Source of the DNA: Actinoallomurus soli
GTDB taxonomy: Bacteria; Actinomycetota; Actinomycetes; Streptosporangiales; Streptosporangiaceae
Direction of reading: 5' to 3'
Assembly (NCBI RefSeq): GCF_024055715.1
Contig: NZ_JAMXMV010000017.1
Location: 62,001 to 126,000, forward strand
Length of the DNA: 64,000 nucleotides
Shown: positions 42,054-50,655 of the stretch, piece after piece
Numbering within the stretch: position 1 is the first letter of the stretch
Layout of the letters: each line of letters begins with the position of its first letter
Translations under genes and position numbers: made by a program
The notes under the pieces: model-generated
Told to the model about the DNA's origin: nothing
Databases searched by the model: none
Seen by the model: only the letters and a program-made list of their open reading frames with translations

Positions 42054-44863
42054 GGCCGCCCCCTTCCGTCGTCCGGCCGCGACTCCACCCGTCCGGCCGC
42101 CCCCGGCCGATCTCCCGGACCGGGTTTAGCCTGCGATCGCTCGAGGTCAGCCTGCAGGCTGCCGTGATCCGTCCGGGGATCGACGGGATCCCCCGGTGGG
42201 TTGGCGGGATCCGCCGGTGGATCAGCGGGATCCGCCCGTGGGTTGCCGGGATCTGTCGACGGGCTGTGGGGATCCGCCTGGGGGTTGCCGGAATCGGCCT
42301 GTGCGCCGCCGAGGATGCCGATGACCGTGCGTACGGCCGGGGCGGCGCGTTCGAGATCGAGCGCCTCGTCTTCGGGGAGGCCGGGAGCCGAGGCGGTCCC
42401 GATCCGGGCCACCCGCTCCCCGATGGACCGGCGCTCCGGCCCCTCGAAGGTTGCGAACGTCCGGCGCAGCAGCGGTAGCACGGCGGTGAAGGACTCCGGC
42501 GGCAGACCGGCGATCCAGGCGTCCACCAGACCGAGCAGCCGGTCGTCGTGAACGAGGATCAGCCCGCCACCGGACAGGAACCCCTCGATCCAGGCGGCCG
42601 CGCGAGCCGGTGACGCGCCGACCGACACGGCGCGCGCCATCCGGTCGCCGATCCCGCCCACGGTCCGGTCCGCGCCGTCGCTCCCGTGTGCGGAGCCGTC
42701 CGTGTCGTCGACCGGCCCGCCACCCGGCAGCCGGCCGTCGGCCGGCCTCTCGTCGACCAGCCCGCCGTCCAGCAGCAGCCGGGTGAGTCGTCCCTCGATG
42801 AGGCCGTGCAGGCCCGGGCGGTCGATCAGGGTGGCGAGCATCCCGTACCAGCGTGCGCTGTGCTCGCCGTCGCCGAGGAGCGACAGCGCGTCGTGGACGT
42901 CGTCCACGTGGCCGAGCAGCGCGCGGGCCGCGTCGTCGTCGAGGCCGGTCACCTCCGCGGGCAGCCCGACGCAGATGCGAACGACCAGGCCGTCGACCAC
43001 GGTGCGGAGCGGTTCGGCCGACGTTCCCCGGACGTCGCCGTAGCGCAGTGTGCGGACCAGCGAGGGCAGTGCCGCCATCAGGTGGGCGACGTCGGTGTCG
43101 GCCGCCGCCCGGTCCGCGAGCGCGGCCATGACGGCCGGCAGCGCGTCGCCGAGGTCGGCGGGCAGGCACCGCTCGGCCAGCGCGGTGAGCTCGGCGAGAC
43201 CGCCGGCCTCGGCGGCCAGCGCCCGTGCCCGCGCGGACGCCGCGCTTCGCACCGTCAGGCCCCACGCCCCGGCATCGACGAGCCGGACGTCGAACTCGGG
43301 CCGCCACGCCAGCGTCCAGGTCTCCCGGAAGGTCCCCTTGCCGCGCCGGGACTCGCCGGGCTCCCCCCAGGGGACCTCCAGCAGCCGGAGCCGGTGCAGC
43401 AGCCGGCTGCGGTCGAGATCGACGGGCCTTCGCAGGTCCAGGTCGAGTTCCTTGGCGGACGCCGACGGCTGGAACCGCAACCGCCGCTGTTCGTCCCGCA
43501 GGTCCCGCTGCAGCGGCACCATCGGCGCACCATCGGGTACGGCGCCGAGGCGCTCGCCGACGACCATGCGGCGCTGGATCAGGTCCAAGGGGAGTTCGGC
43601 GCCCTCGCAGAGCACGGCGAGCGCCGCCTCGGTGACCTCCGCCAGCCCGGCGAGCGGCCGGTCGCGCAGGGCGGCGAGCGCGTTCGCGAGGCGCACCGCC
43701 TCGATGACGTGGGCGGACGACACGGGCAGGTCCTCCGCCCGGAGCACCGCCGCCACCGCGGTGAACCAGCGCTCGATCGGGCGGTCGGGCGCGGTGAACA
43801 GGTGGTGATACCACCCGGGGGACGTGACGCCGGCGCCGTACCCGGAGCGGCTCGCCAGCCGGCCGTACGACCACGGCACCCAGGTCATCGCCACTCTCGT
43901 CGCCGGCAGCCCGCGCAGCGCGCGGTCGTCACCCGCGGCGGTGGGCGTGCCGGCCGAGCGGGCGGGGCCGAGCGCGGCGGCGATCGCGGGCACGTGCCAG
44001 GCGCCGCAGACGACCGCGATCCGCTCGTACCCGTCCTTGAGGGCGCGGTGTACCGTCCGGCGCATGTACGCCTCGCGCCGCTCCTCCCATCGCAGGTCGT
44101 CCTCTGGCAGGGCCGGCGCGTGCTCCCGGAGCGCGGCCATCGCCTCGGCGACGGCCTCGAAGGGCGCGGGGCCGCCGCCGCGGTGCTCGACGACGTCCTC
44201 CCACCAGCGTTCGGCGTCGTCGTGACCGGCCGCCTCGGCCAGCCGGGCCAGCGGATCGAGCCGTACGGCCACCGCCACGCCGGAGTCCTCGCCCGGCACG
44301 GTGCCGCGACCGGATCCGTCCCCCGGCACCGTGGCCCCGCCGGGTCCGTCGTCCGGAGCCGTGTCGCCACCGGGTCCGTCACCTGGAGCCGTGGTGACGC
44401 CGGGTCCGTCACCCGGCGCTGTGGCGTCGCCGGACCCATCGCCCGGCTTCAGGGCGACGCCGGATCCGTCGTCCGGTCCGGGAGCGTCACCGGTATCGGC
44501 GGGGACGTCCTCCGGCGGCCGGTCCGCGAGCAGGTGCGCGGCGGGCAGGTCGCAGAAGCGCACGGGCACCTTCGCCCGGAGAGCGTGGCGGATCGCCTGC
44601 CATTCGGGGCTGAACTCCGCGAACGGCCAGAACGCCGCCCGCCGCCCATCCCCGCCGTCCACGGCGTGAGCGAGCAGCGCGACCGGGGGCACCATGCCGG
44701 GGTCGGCGGCGAGATCGACGATGGCGTCGGCCTCGGGTGGTCCTTCGATCAGGACGACGTCGGGCCGCATCTCCTCCAGGGCGCGGCCGAGCGCCCGCGC
44801 CGAACCCGGGCCGTGATGCCGGATCCCGAAGATCCGGACGCGCTCGTGGGCGGGGGCGGCCAC
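42050..44863 (-). CDS. DUF5682 family protein with TraB/ChaN/EreA-like motifs
   Basis: About 937 residues from GTG 44863, two bases after the MoxR stop; an upstream ATG at 44905 inside the MoxR gene would add 14 residues. N-terminal domain (1-330): GIRHHGPGS at 13-21, VVLIEGPPEAD at 36-46, RREAYMRRT at 262-270 and VVCGAWHVPA at 284-293. This order (GxxHxxPxS, Glu, Arg-helix, GxxH) mirrors TraB/ChaN/erythromycin-esterase-like hydrolases. The rest is mostly helical with no familiar motif. Low-complexity repeats sit at about 126-195 and in the C-terminal 70 residues (NPQADP-type). Encoded between MoxR and VWA genes. Family function is unknown. Confidence 0.85.
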   Translation of the reverse strand: MAAPAHERVRIFGIRHHGPGSARALGRALEEMRPDVVLIEGPPEADAIVDLAADPGMVPPVALLAHAVDGGDGRRAAFWPFAEFSPEWQAIRHALRAKVPVRFCDLPAAHLLADRPPEDVPADTGDAPGPDDGSGVALKPGDGSGDATAPGDGPGVTTAPGDGPGGDTAPDDGPGGATVPGDGSGRGTVPGEDSGVAVAVRLDPLARLAEAAGHDDAERWWEDVVEHRGGGPAPFEAVAEAMAALREHAPALPEDDLRWEERREAYMRRTVHRALKDGYERIAVVCGAWHVPAIAAALGPARSAGTPTAAGDDRALRGLPATRVAMTWVPWSYGRLASRSGYGAGVTSPGWYHHLFTAPDRPIERWFTAVAAVLRAEDLPVSSAHVIEAVRLANALAALRDRPLAGLAEVTEAALAVLCEGAELPLDLIQRRMVVGERLGAVPDGAPMVPLQRDLRDEQRRLRFQPSASAKELDLDLRRPVDLDRSRLLHRLRLLEVPWGEPGESRRGKGTFRETWTLAWRPEFDVRLVDAGAWGLTVRSAASARARALAAEAGGLAELTALAERCLPADLGDALPAVMAALADRAAADTDVAHLMAALPSLVRTLRYGDVRGTSAEPLRTVVDGLVVRICVGLPAEVTGLDDDAARALLGHVDDVHDALSLLGDGEHSARWYGMLATLIDRPGLHGLIEGRLTRLLLDGGLVDERPADGRLPGGGPVDDTDGSAHGSDGADRTVGGIGDRMARAVSVGASPARAAAWIEGFLSGGGLILVHDDRLLGLVDAWIAGLPPESFTAVLPLLRRTFATFEGPERRSIGERVARIGTASAPGLPEDEALDLERAAPAVRTVIGILGGAQADSGNPQADPHSPSTDPGNPRADPADPPADPANPPGDPVDPRTDHGSLQADLERSQAKPGPGDRPGAAGRVESRPDDGRGRP
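44279..44446 (-). repeat. 30-bp tandem repeat inside the DUF5682 gene
   Basis: Five to six copies coding for a decapeptide PGDG(S/P)G-x-x-T-A (residues about 140-195) between the two halves of the N-terminal domain. The copies differ by several bases, so this is an old expansion. It makes a flexible acidic linker. Confidence 0.75.
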
Positions 44864-44865
44864 GG

Positions 44866-45948
44866 TCAGGAGACCTCGCGGCAGGCGCGGTAGAAGTCGC
44901 TCCACTCGGGGCGTTCGCGCACGACGGTCTCGAGGTACTCCTGCCAGACCACGCGGTCCGACACCGGGTCCTGCACGACCGTGCCGACGATGCCGCCGGC
45001 CACGTCGGCCGGGCGCAGCACCCTGTCGCCGAAGTGGGTCGCGAGGACGCGGCCGCTCGTGATCACCGAGATCGCCTCCGCGGTGCTCAGCGTGCCGCTG
45101 GGCGACTTCAGGCGCGTACGCCCGTCGGCGGTGCGGCCGGAGCGCAGCTCACGGAAGACGGTCACGACCCGCCGGATCTCCTCCAGCCCGGCGACGGTCT
45201 CCGGCAGCTCCAGCGACGTGCCGATCTGGGCGACCCGGCGGGCGACGATGTCGACCTCTTCCTCGGTCGTCGCGGGCAGCGGCAGCACGACGGTGTTGAA
45301 CCGGCGGCGCAGCGCGCTGGACAGGTCGTTCACGCCGCGGTCCCGGTCGTTGGCGGTCGCGATGACCGTGAAGCCCTTACGCGCCTGCACCTCGGTGCCC
45401 AGCTCCGGAACGGGCAGGGCCTTCTCCGAGAGGATCGTGATGAGGGAGTCCTGAACGTCGGACGGCATCCGGGTGAGCTCCTCGATCCGGGCGACGGCCC
45501 CCGACCGCATCGCCCGCATCACCGGGCTCGGCACCAGGGCCTGCTCCGACGGACCCTCGGCGAGCAGCCGCGCGTAGTTCCAGCCGTACCGGATCGCCTC
45601 CTCCGCGGTGCCCGCCGTGCCCTGGACGAGGAGCGTCGAGTCGCCGCTGACCGCGGCCGCCAGGTGCTCCGACACCCAGGTCTTGGCGGTGCCGGGCACG
45701 CCGAGCAGCAGCAGCGCCCGGTCCGTGGCGAGCGTGGCGACGGCCACCTCGATCAGGCGGCGCGGGCCGACGTACTTCGGCGTGACGACCGTGCCGTCGG
45801 GCAGCGTCCCGCCCAGGAGGTAGACCGTGACGGCCCGCGGCGACAGCCGCCAGCCTGGCGGGCGCGGCCGGTCGTCCCGTTCGGCGAGGAGGGCGAGCTC
45901 GTCGGCGAACTGGTGCTCGGCGTGCGGGCGCAGCACGGCCTCGGTCAT
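44866..45948 (-). CDS. MoxR-family AAA+ ATPase
   Basis: 360 residues from ATG 45948 with GAAGGAG 8 nt upstream. Walker A GVPGTAKTWVSEHL, Walker B-type VARIEELTRMPSDVQ (with IEE in place of the usual DEI), sensor 1 VIATANDRDRG, arginine finger SALRRRFN, plus C-terminal lid domain. MoxR ATPases act with VWA partners as chaperones; the three downstream genes are coupled to it by overlaps or 2-nt spacing, so it is the motor of this cluster. DUF5691 lies 81 nt upstream. Confidence 0.92.
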   Translation of the reverse strand: MTEAVLRPHAEHQFADELALLAERDDRPRPPGWRLSPRAVTVYLLGGTLPDGTVVTPKYVGPRRLIEVAVATLATDRALLLLGVPGTAKTWVSEHLAAAVSGDSTLLVQGTAGTAEEAIRYGWNYARLLAEGPSEQALVPSPVMRAMRSGAVARIEELTRMPSDVQDSLITILSEKALPVPELGTEVQARKGFTVIATANDRDRGVNDLSSALRRRFNTVVLPLPATTEEEVDIVARRVAQIGTSLELPETVAGLEEIRRVVTVFRELRSGRTADGRTRLKSPSGTLSTAEAISVITSGRVLATHFGDRVLRPADVAGGIVGTVVQDPVSDRVVWQEYLETVVRERPEWSDFYRACREVS

Positions 45949-46029
45949 CGGAGGGGCTCCTTCGTCGGGGGTCATTCGGTCGGTCTCACTCGCCGTTCGC
46001 CTGGGGCCGCGCTCGCCGCGCGGGCGGGG

Positions 46030-47511
46030 TCATCGCAGCTCCCCGAGCATGTCGTGCCGGAATCGGAGGACGTCGGCGAGCTCGCCGAGCGGCCGGTGGC
46101 CGGGGTGCCGCCGGGCGAGCTCGTCCAGGCGCGGCGCGACGGCCGGGGCGAGGCGCTCGCCGGCGAGGCGGCACAGGTCGGCGGGGAACCGCCCGAGGGC
46201 GGGATCCGCCAGGGCGGCGATCGTCACGTCGGACAGCGCGCCGGCCCAGGGCCCGGGGACGCGTTCGAGCACGGTGAGACGGGCGGCGTGGTCCTCGATC
46301 CGGCGTACCGCGTCGGCCGCGCGATCCTCACGCTCGGCGACGGGCAGGACGTCCAGCAGGTCGGCGAGCACGGGGACGTCGCCGACCACGACGTCGCCCG
46401 CCAGCAGCGTCTGGGCCCAGGCGGCGTCCCGCTGCCGCGCCGCCGCGCGGGCCCATCCGAGGTGGACGTCCCGCCTGACGTGCTCGTCCGGCGTGGACCG
46501 TGCGCCGGTGGTGACCGGCAGGGCGGCGACGCGCTCCGGAGGCAGGCCGAACAGCGCGGTCCAGGTGGACGGCGGCGTACGGGCGAGGATCTCCCGCAGC
46601 CAGCCCGCGCGGTTCCCGACGCGCTCGATCGCGTGGTACGGGATGCCGTCGCGCCGCATGCCCTCGTCGTGGTGCTCCGGTGGTTCGACGGCGATCCGCT
46701 CCAGGCCGCCCGCCGGCCCGGCCACCGGGTGCAGGCAGGCGAGCGCCCGTTCGGTCATGCGCCGTGCGTACGCCGAGCCGGGCAGCCGGGCGAGCAGGTC
46801 GGCCGCGATGCGCCGCACCTCCAGGCCACGATCGTCCAGGGCCGCCTCCAGGAACTCCTCGTCCGCGAGGGAGAGCCCGCGCTCGAACGCCGTGAGGAAC
46901 CGCGCCCGCTCCGGCGCCGGCTCACGCCCCCACGTCGAGGACAGCGTCGTACGGGCCGCGGCCGGGTCGGTGGCCCGCGACCGCAGCAGGTGGGCCATGC
47001 GCTGAGCCCGGGTGCCGGTCGACCACACCCCGGGATCCTCGACCTCCTCACCACCGCCGGCCACGACGAGGTACGCCCAGTCGAGGTTCTGCATGGCCAG
47101 CCAGACGCCCCGCCGCCCGGCGGCCCGCGCGATCGAGGGACGTAGCGCCCGGTCCGCGCGCCCCTTGTGCAGCAGGTCCGGGAGCAGCCGCGGCGGGACC
47201 CGGCGGCCGCTCCGGGCCGCCGCCTCGAGCCACTCGGGCAGGACACGGGCATGCTCGCCCGACAGGATGCGGCGCAACCGGTCGGCCGCCGTGTCCGGCA
47301 CGACGGGTGCGGTCTCCGCCGGCGCGGGGGCGGTCGGCTCCGCGCTCACCGGCCGCCGGCCGGCGCGCCTGCGCACCGTCAGCAGCGCCGCCTGGTCCAG
47401 CAGGCGGGCCGCCGGATCGGCCGAGCCGCCGGGGACCTCGTCGAGCGGCGGCACCGGCCGCTGCCGCGTCCCCAGCAGCGCGGCGGTCACGTGCTCACCC
47501 CACGCGCTCAC
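46030..47511 (-). CDS. DUF5691 family protein
   Basis: 493 residues. It opens MSAWGEHVTAALLGTRQRPV, the usual beginning of these proteins, followed by a long series of helices with HEAT-like spacing; RFLTAFERGLSLADEEFLEAALDD and RRIAADLLARLPGS are clear repeat-like helices. No enzymatic motif visible, so probably a scaffold or adaptor. It always seems to travel with MoxR, DUF5682, VWA and SWIM-domain genes in actinomycetes (from memory of such clusters). It starts 15 nt after the SWIM-type gene. Confidence 0.8.
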   Translation of the reverse strand: MSAWGEHVTAALLGTRQRPVPPLDEVPGGSADPAARLLDQAALLTVRRRAGRRPVSAEPTAPAPAETAPVVPDTAADRLRRILSGEHARVLPEWLEAAARSGRRVPPRLLPDLLHKGRADRALRPSIARAAGRRGVWLAMQNLDWAYLVVAGGGEEVEDPGVWSTGTRAQRMAHLLRSRATDPAAARTTLSSTWGREPAPERARFLTAFERGLSLADEEFLEAALDDRGLEVRRIAADLLARLPGSAYARRMTERALACLHPVAGPAGGLERIAVEPPEHHDEGMRRDGIPYHAIERVGNRAGWLREILARTPPSTWTALFGLPPERVAALPVTTGARSTPDEHVRRDVHLGWARAAARQRDAAWAQTLLAGDVVVGDVPVLADLLDVLPVAEREDRAADAVRRIEDHAARLTVLERVPGPWAGALSDVTIAALADPALGRFPADLCRLAGERLAPAVAPRLDELARRHPGHRPLGELADVLRFRHDMLGELR

Positions 47512-47526
47512 GGTTCACCTCATCGG

Positions 47527-48699
47527 TCACAGCGGCACGGCTCCTTCCTCGGCCTGCCAGGCGGACAGCGGCAGCAGCCCGCGCGGCGACCACTCGCCGG
47601 CGACGGTGAGCGGCCGGCCACCGGAGACGGCCCACAGCCGCCAGACGTCGGACGCGCGCAGCGGCAGCGCGGCGCCGTCCGCGTCGACCAGGCAGGGACC
47701 GCCCGCCTCGTCCCGCGCGGGCCGGACGCCGGCCAGCACGGCGGGCCACCGCTCCAGCCAGGGATCGCGGGCCAGTGCGTCGGCGTACTCCCGGAGCAGC
47801 CCCGGCACGGTCGTGCCGCGCGGCGGCCGGCGCACGGGCGCGGCCTGCCGGGCGGCCACGAGCGCGCGCAGCGCCAGGGCCCCCGGGTAGAAGGCCAGCT
47901 CGGCGTCGACCGTGTCGCCGACGACGAGCGACGAGTCCAGCGCCCGCCCCGCCCGGTCCGGCGCCCGTCCCGCGGGAACCGGCGCGTCCGGCACCCTCCC
48001 GTGCGCGTCCGGCGTCCGTGCCTGCGCGTCCGGCGCTCGTCCGTGCACACCGGGTGTCCGTGCCTGCGCGCCCGGCGTGCGCGCCGACGCGCCCGCCGTC
48101 CGTCCCGGCGCGGCGAAGGACAGGACGAGCGCGGGCCGCCCGGTCTCCTGGCCGCGCAGCCAGACGCGGCGGGTGAGGAGGCGGTCCTGCTCCACGTCAC
48201 GGCACCCCGCGACGTACCAGTGATCCCGCACCGTGTCACCCGCCAGGACCTCCTCCTGGCTCACCGGGAATCCGACATGGGACCGGACGGTGGCCCGCAG
48301 CGGTGCGGGCAGCTCGCCGCGACGACGGAACGCAGTGACCAGCAGCCGCAGCAGGGCGTACTCCTCCAGCAGCCGCTCGGGCCGGCCGTCGGCGGGCAGC
48401 GAACCGAGCTCCCGCACCCGGGACGCCAGCGCGCCGGCCTGGGCGTCGACGAGCCGCCGGGCGACGCCGTCCCACATCGAGGACGGGGCGCGATCGGCGT
48501 GCGCGAGGCCCTGGGCGACCTGGTCGCACAGCCATCGGTCGAGCTCCTCGACCCCGGCGGCGACCCGCTGCTCACGCCGCTCCACCGTCGCCGTCACCGG
48601 CGCGTCGTCTCCGGTGGCGCGGCGGCCGGGTGTGTCGTGCACACGATCCCGCCCCACGCGTTCGATCACATGCTCGAACCTATCGGCGCCCGCCGACAT
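47527..48699 (-). CDS. SWIM-family protein C-terminal domain, lacking the SWIM zinc finger
   Basis: 390 residues from ATG 48699; no ribosome site, so the start is uncertain (several internal GTGs are possible, for example near 48637 or 48603). From ERREQRVAAGVEELDRWLCD on, the sequence matches the region that in related proteins follows a CxC-CxH SWIM finger, but no such cysteines occur, and the upstream imine-reductase gene ends only 36 nt away. So the N-terminal half is lost. A run of RTPGxxAR-type imperfect repeats (residues about 208-245) is inserted. A palindrome-like GTTCGA ... TCGAAC at 48660-48679 may be a promoter element if translation starts further in. First gene of the cluster. 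Confidence 0.7.
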   Translation of the reverse strand: MSAGADRFEHVIERVGRDRVHDTPGRRATGDDAPVTATVERREQRVAAGVEELDRWLCDQVAQGLAHADRAPSSMWDGVARRLVDAQAGALASRVRELGSLPADGRPERLLEEYALLRLLVTAFRRRGELPAPLRATVRSHVGFPVSQEEVLAGDTVRDHWYVAGCRDVEQDRLLTRRVWLRGQETGRPALVLSFAAPGRTAGASARTPGAQARTPGVHGRAPDAQARTPDAHGRVPDAPVPAGRAPDRAGRALDSSLVVGDTVDAELAFYPGALALRALVAARQAAPVRRPPRGTTVPGLLREYADALARDPWLERWPAVLAGVRPARDEAGGPCLVDADGAALPLRASDVWRLWAVSGGRPLTVAGEWSPRGLLPLSAWQAEEGAVPL

Positions 48700-48735
48700 T
48701 CGGCGGCGGACTCTCGGCGGGGCCGGTGGCGGAGG

Positions 48736-49626
48736 TCAACCGGCGGACACGGGTCGGCGGGCGAGCAGGTCGACGACGCCCGTGGTGTCCTCGTCGCCGT
48801 GCCCGTCGGCCAGGCGGCGCCTCATCAGGCCGACGTACGGGAGGAGCAGCTCGGGACTGACCCCCTGCTCTTCGGCCGTGCGCAGCAGCGTCGCCGTGCC
48901 CGCGACCTGCATGGCGAGGTCGGAGACGACGCCCTGGGTGTAGTCCCCGCTCACCAGGCGCTCGGCCGTCCCGTGCACCGAGGCGGTCATCGCGGTCAGC
49001 CAGCCCTTCAGCAGCCGCGCGAACTCGCCCGGCGCGACGTCCTCCCCGCGGATCAGCGCGAACGCGTGCGCGACTCCCGCGAACATCCCGTACATCGCGC
49101 TCAGCAGCGCCACGTCGTGCAGGGCCGCGAGGCCGGGGTCGGCTCCGACGTACTCGGTGTCGGCGGGCACGGCCAGCGTGTCGCGGTGTGCGTCGAAGAG
49201 CGCGCGGGAGCCGCTGTAGAGAACGTAGGCCCCGGCACCGGGCGCTCCGATCATGGGCGGTACCGCCATGATCCCGCCGTCCAGGAACCGGGCGCCGCGC
49301 GCCCGCGCCCACGCGGCCCGCGTCCGTGCCTGATCCGGCGTTCCGGTGGTGAGATCGACCAGGTCCCTGCCCGCCAGGTCCGTACCGGCGAGGACCTCGT
49401 CGACCGACGCGTCATCGAGCAGGCAGACCACGACGAGGTCGTTCGCCGCGACGGCCTCGGCGGCGCTCGCCGCGACCGTCACGCCGTCGGCGGCGAGGGG
49501 CTCGGCACGGGCCGCGGTGCGGTTCCAGACGGTCAGCGGGTGCCCGGCGGCGAGCCAGGCGCGGGCGAGCGCGGTGCCCATCGTGCCCAGGCCGAGAAGC
49601 GTGAGAGAGGTTCTGTTCGAGTTCAT
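48736..49626 (-). CDS. imine-reductase / 6-phosphogluconate-dehydrogenase-like NADPH oxidoreductase
   Basis: 296 residues. N-terminal Rossmann motif LLGLGTMGTALARAWLAAGH with NADP-type VWNRTAARAEPL; C-terminal all-helical dimerisation domain (KGWLTAMTASVHGTAERLVS, ...GDYTQG). The segment MAVPPMIGAPGAGAYVLYSG matches imine reductases/reductive aminases, which lack the Lys of 3-hydroxyisobutyrate dehydrogenase. It probably reduces a cyclic imine or joins a ketone and amine. It is divergent from an HxlR regulator with 96 nt between starts, the usual set-up for redox- or compound-sensing control. ATG start without obvious ribosome site. Confidence 0.85.
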   Translation of the reverse strand: MNSNRTSLTLLGLGTMGTALARAWLAAGHPLTVWNRTAARAEPLAADGVTVAASAAEAVAANDLVVVCLLDDASVDEVLAGTDLAGRDLVDLTTGTPDQARTRAAWARARGARFLDGGIMAVPPMIGAPGAGAYVLYSGSRALFDAHRDTLAVPADTEYVGADPGLAALHDVALLSAMYGMFAGVAHAFALIRGEDVAPGEFARLLKGWLTAMTASVHGTAERLVSGDYTQGVVSDLAMQVAGTATLLRTAEEQGVSPELLLPYVGLMRRRLADGHGDEDTTGVVDLLARRPVSAG

Positions 49627-49722
49627 GCTGGTTAGGCTGGGGCCGGCACTGAAAGGTGATCAAGTACGCACTTCAAGGTGGGTGGTCACCCCGTGGTAAG
49701 CGAGCAGGCAGGAGGGCTGCGT

Positions 49723-50100
49723 GTGGCGACCGCGCGACGGCCCGGGGCGTACATCTGCGGCATCGACGCCGCGATGGACGTCATCGGCGGGAAGTGGAAG
49801 GTGCTGATCCTGTGGGCGCTCAACGAGCGCCCCTGCCGGTTCGGCGAGCTGCGCCGGCATCTGCCGGGCGTCACCGAGAAGGTCCTCGCCTCGCACCTGC
49901 GCGAGCTGGAGGAGGACGGCATCGTGCACCGCGAGGCGTACGACGAGGTGCCGCCCCGGGTGGAGTACTCGCTGACCGACCGCGGCGTCTCGCTCAACGC
50001 CGCGCTGGCCCCTCTCGGCGCGTGGGGCCGGGAGAACATCCTCGGCGGCGCGTACGCCCGTACACCCGCGACGGATCACCCCGCCCCCGGCGAGCGGTGA
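49723..50100 (+). CDS. HxlR-family transcriptional regulator
   Basis: 125 residues from GTG 49723, preceded by GGAGGG at 6-nt spacing; earlier in-frame GTGs at 49678 and 49693 have poorer sites. Winged helix of HxlR type: C in AYICGIDAAMDVIGGKWKVLIL, then RFGELRRHLPGVTEKVLASHLRELEEDGIV and YSLTDRGVSL. The N-terminal Cys at the family position could act in redox sensing. It probably controls the divergent imine-reductase-like gene. Confidence 0.9.
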   Translation: MATARRPGAYICGIDAAMDVIGGKWKVLILWALNERPCRFGELRRHLPGVTEKVLASHLRELEEDGIVHREAYDEVPPRVEYSLTDRGVSLNAALAPLGAWGRENILGGAYARTPATDHPAPGER

Positions 50101-50117
50101 CCGAGAGCGGGCACACC

Positions 50118-50348
50118 TTAGGAGTCGAAGAAGTCCCCGAGGAGCCCGCGCCCGTCGTCGTCCGGGCGGCCCGCCGCCCCGCCCTCCGCGAGGTGCCGCT
50201 CCACCTGGTGGCGGTCGTAGCCGCGCAACACCACGTCGAAGGCGGGAGGGAACGGCGTGCCGGCGGGGTCCTGCGCGAGTCGCCGGAGGTAATCGTCGAC
50301 CTGGCGGCGGTCGTAACCGCGCCACACGATGTCGAACGTCTGGTTCAT
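50118..50348 (-). CDS. small protein with two DivIVA-like GYDRxQV motifs
   Basis: 76 residues from ATG 50348, with GGGAGGG 4 nt upstream. Two near-identical segments, FDIVWRGYDRRQVDDYL (5-21) and FDVVLRGYDRHQVERHL (37-53), repeat the N-terminal membrane-binding motif of DivIVA/Wag31 proteins (F-x-V-x-x-x-GYD-x-x-x-V-D-x-x-L), without any following coiled coil. The C-terminus is Gly/Asp-rich and ends in LLGDFFDS. It may bind a partner that recognises this motif. Convergent with the HxlR gene (17 nt). Confidence 0.7.
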   Translation of the reverse strand: MNQTFDIVWRGYDRRQVDDYLRRLAQDPAGTPFPPAFDVVLRGYDRHQVERHLAEGGAAGRPDDDGRGLLGDFFDS

Positions 50349-50655
50349 CCGGCCCTCCCGGAACCTCGGTCCTCCTGAGTACGACGCCGCCCGGCCGGCC
50401 AGGGTTCCGGCACGATCTTGATTTTTCTCGAATTCAGCAACCATTGGTCTTTACAGATCGCGTACGGCGTCGGCTTGCGGTGGCGAGTTGGATGTCTCTG
50501 ACCAGGTCCGGACAGGGGCCTGAAATCCGCCTTGACATGACTTCTGAAGATTATTTAGTTGAAGCAATCCGCGATCGCAGGGGCGCATGAATGTGAATGA
50601 CGTTTCCTCTGCGAGGCCGCCGGTTCTGCGCCAACCGTTATTCCAGGAGGACTCC
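50349..50655. other. AT-richer intergenic region with a candidate promoter
   Basis: The 307 nt between the small protein and the membrane protein are clearly poorer in GC than the surroundings. A consensus -35 TTGACA lies at 50532-50537; 18 nt later TAGTTG (50556-50561) may be a weak -10, about 95 nt before the membrane-protein start. No gene seen. Confidence 0.45.

Noticed and set aside
42686-44893. 735-codon plus-strand frame opposite DUF5682
   Set aside because: Low-complexity antisense frame; DUF5682 has conserved motifs and coupled neighbours.
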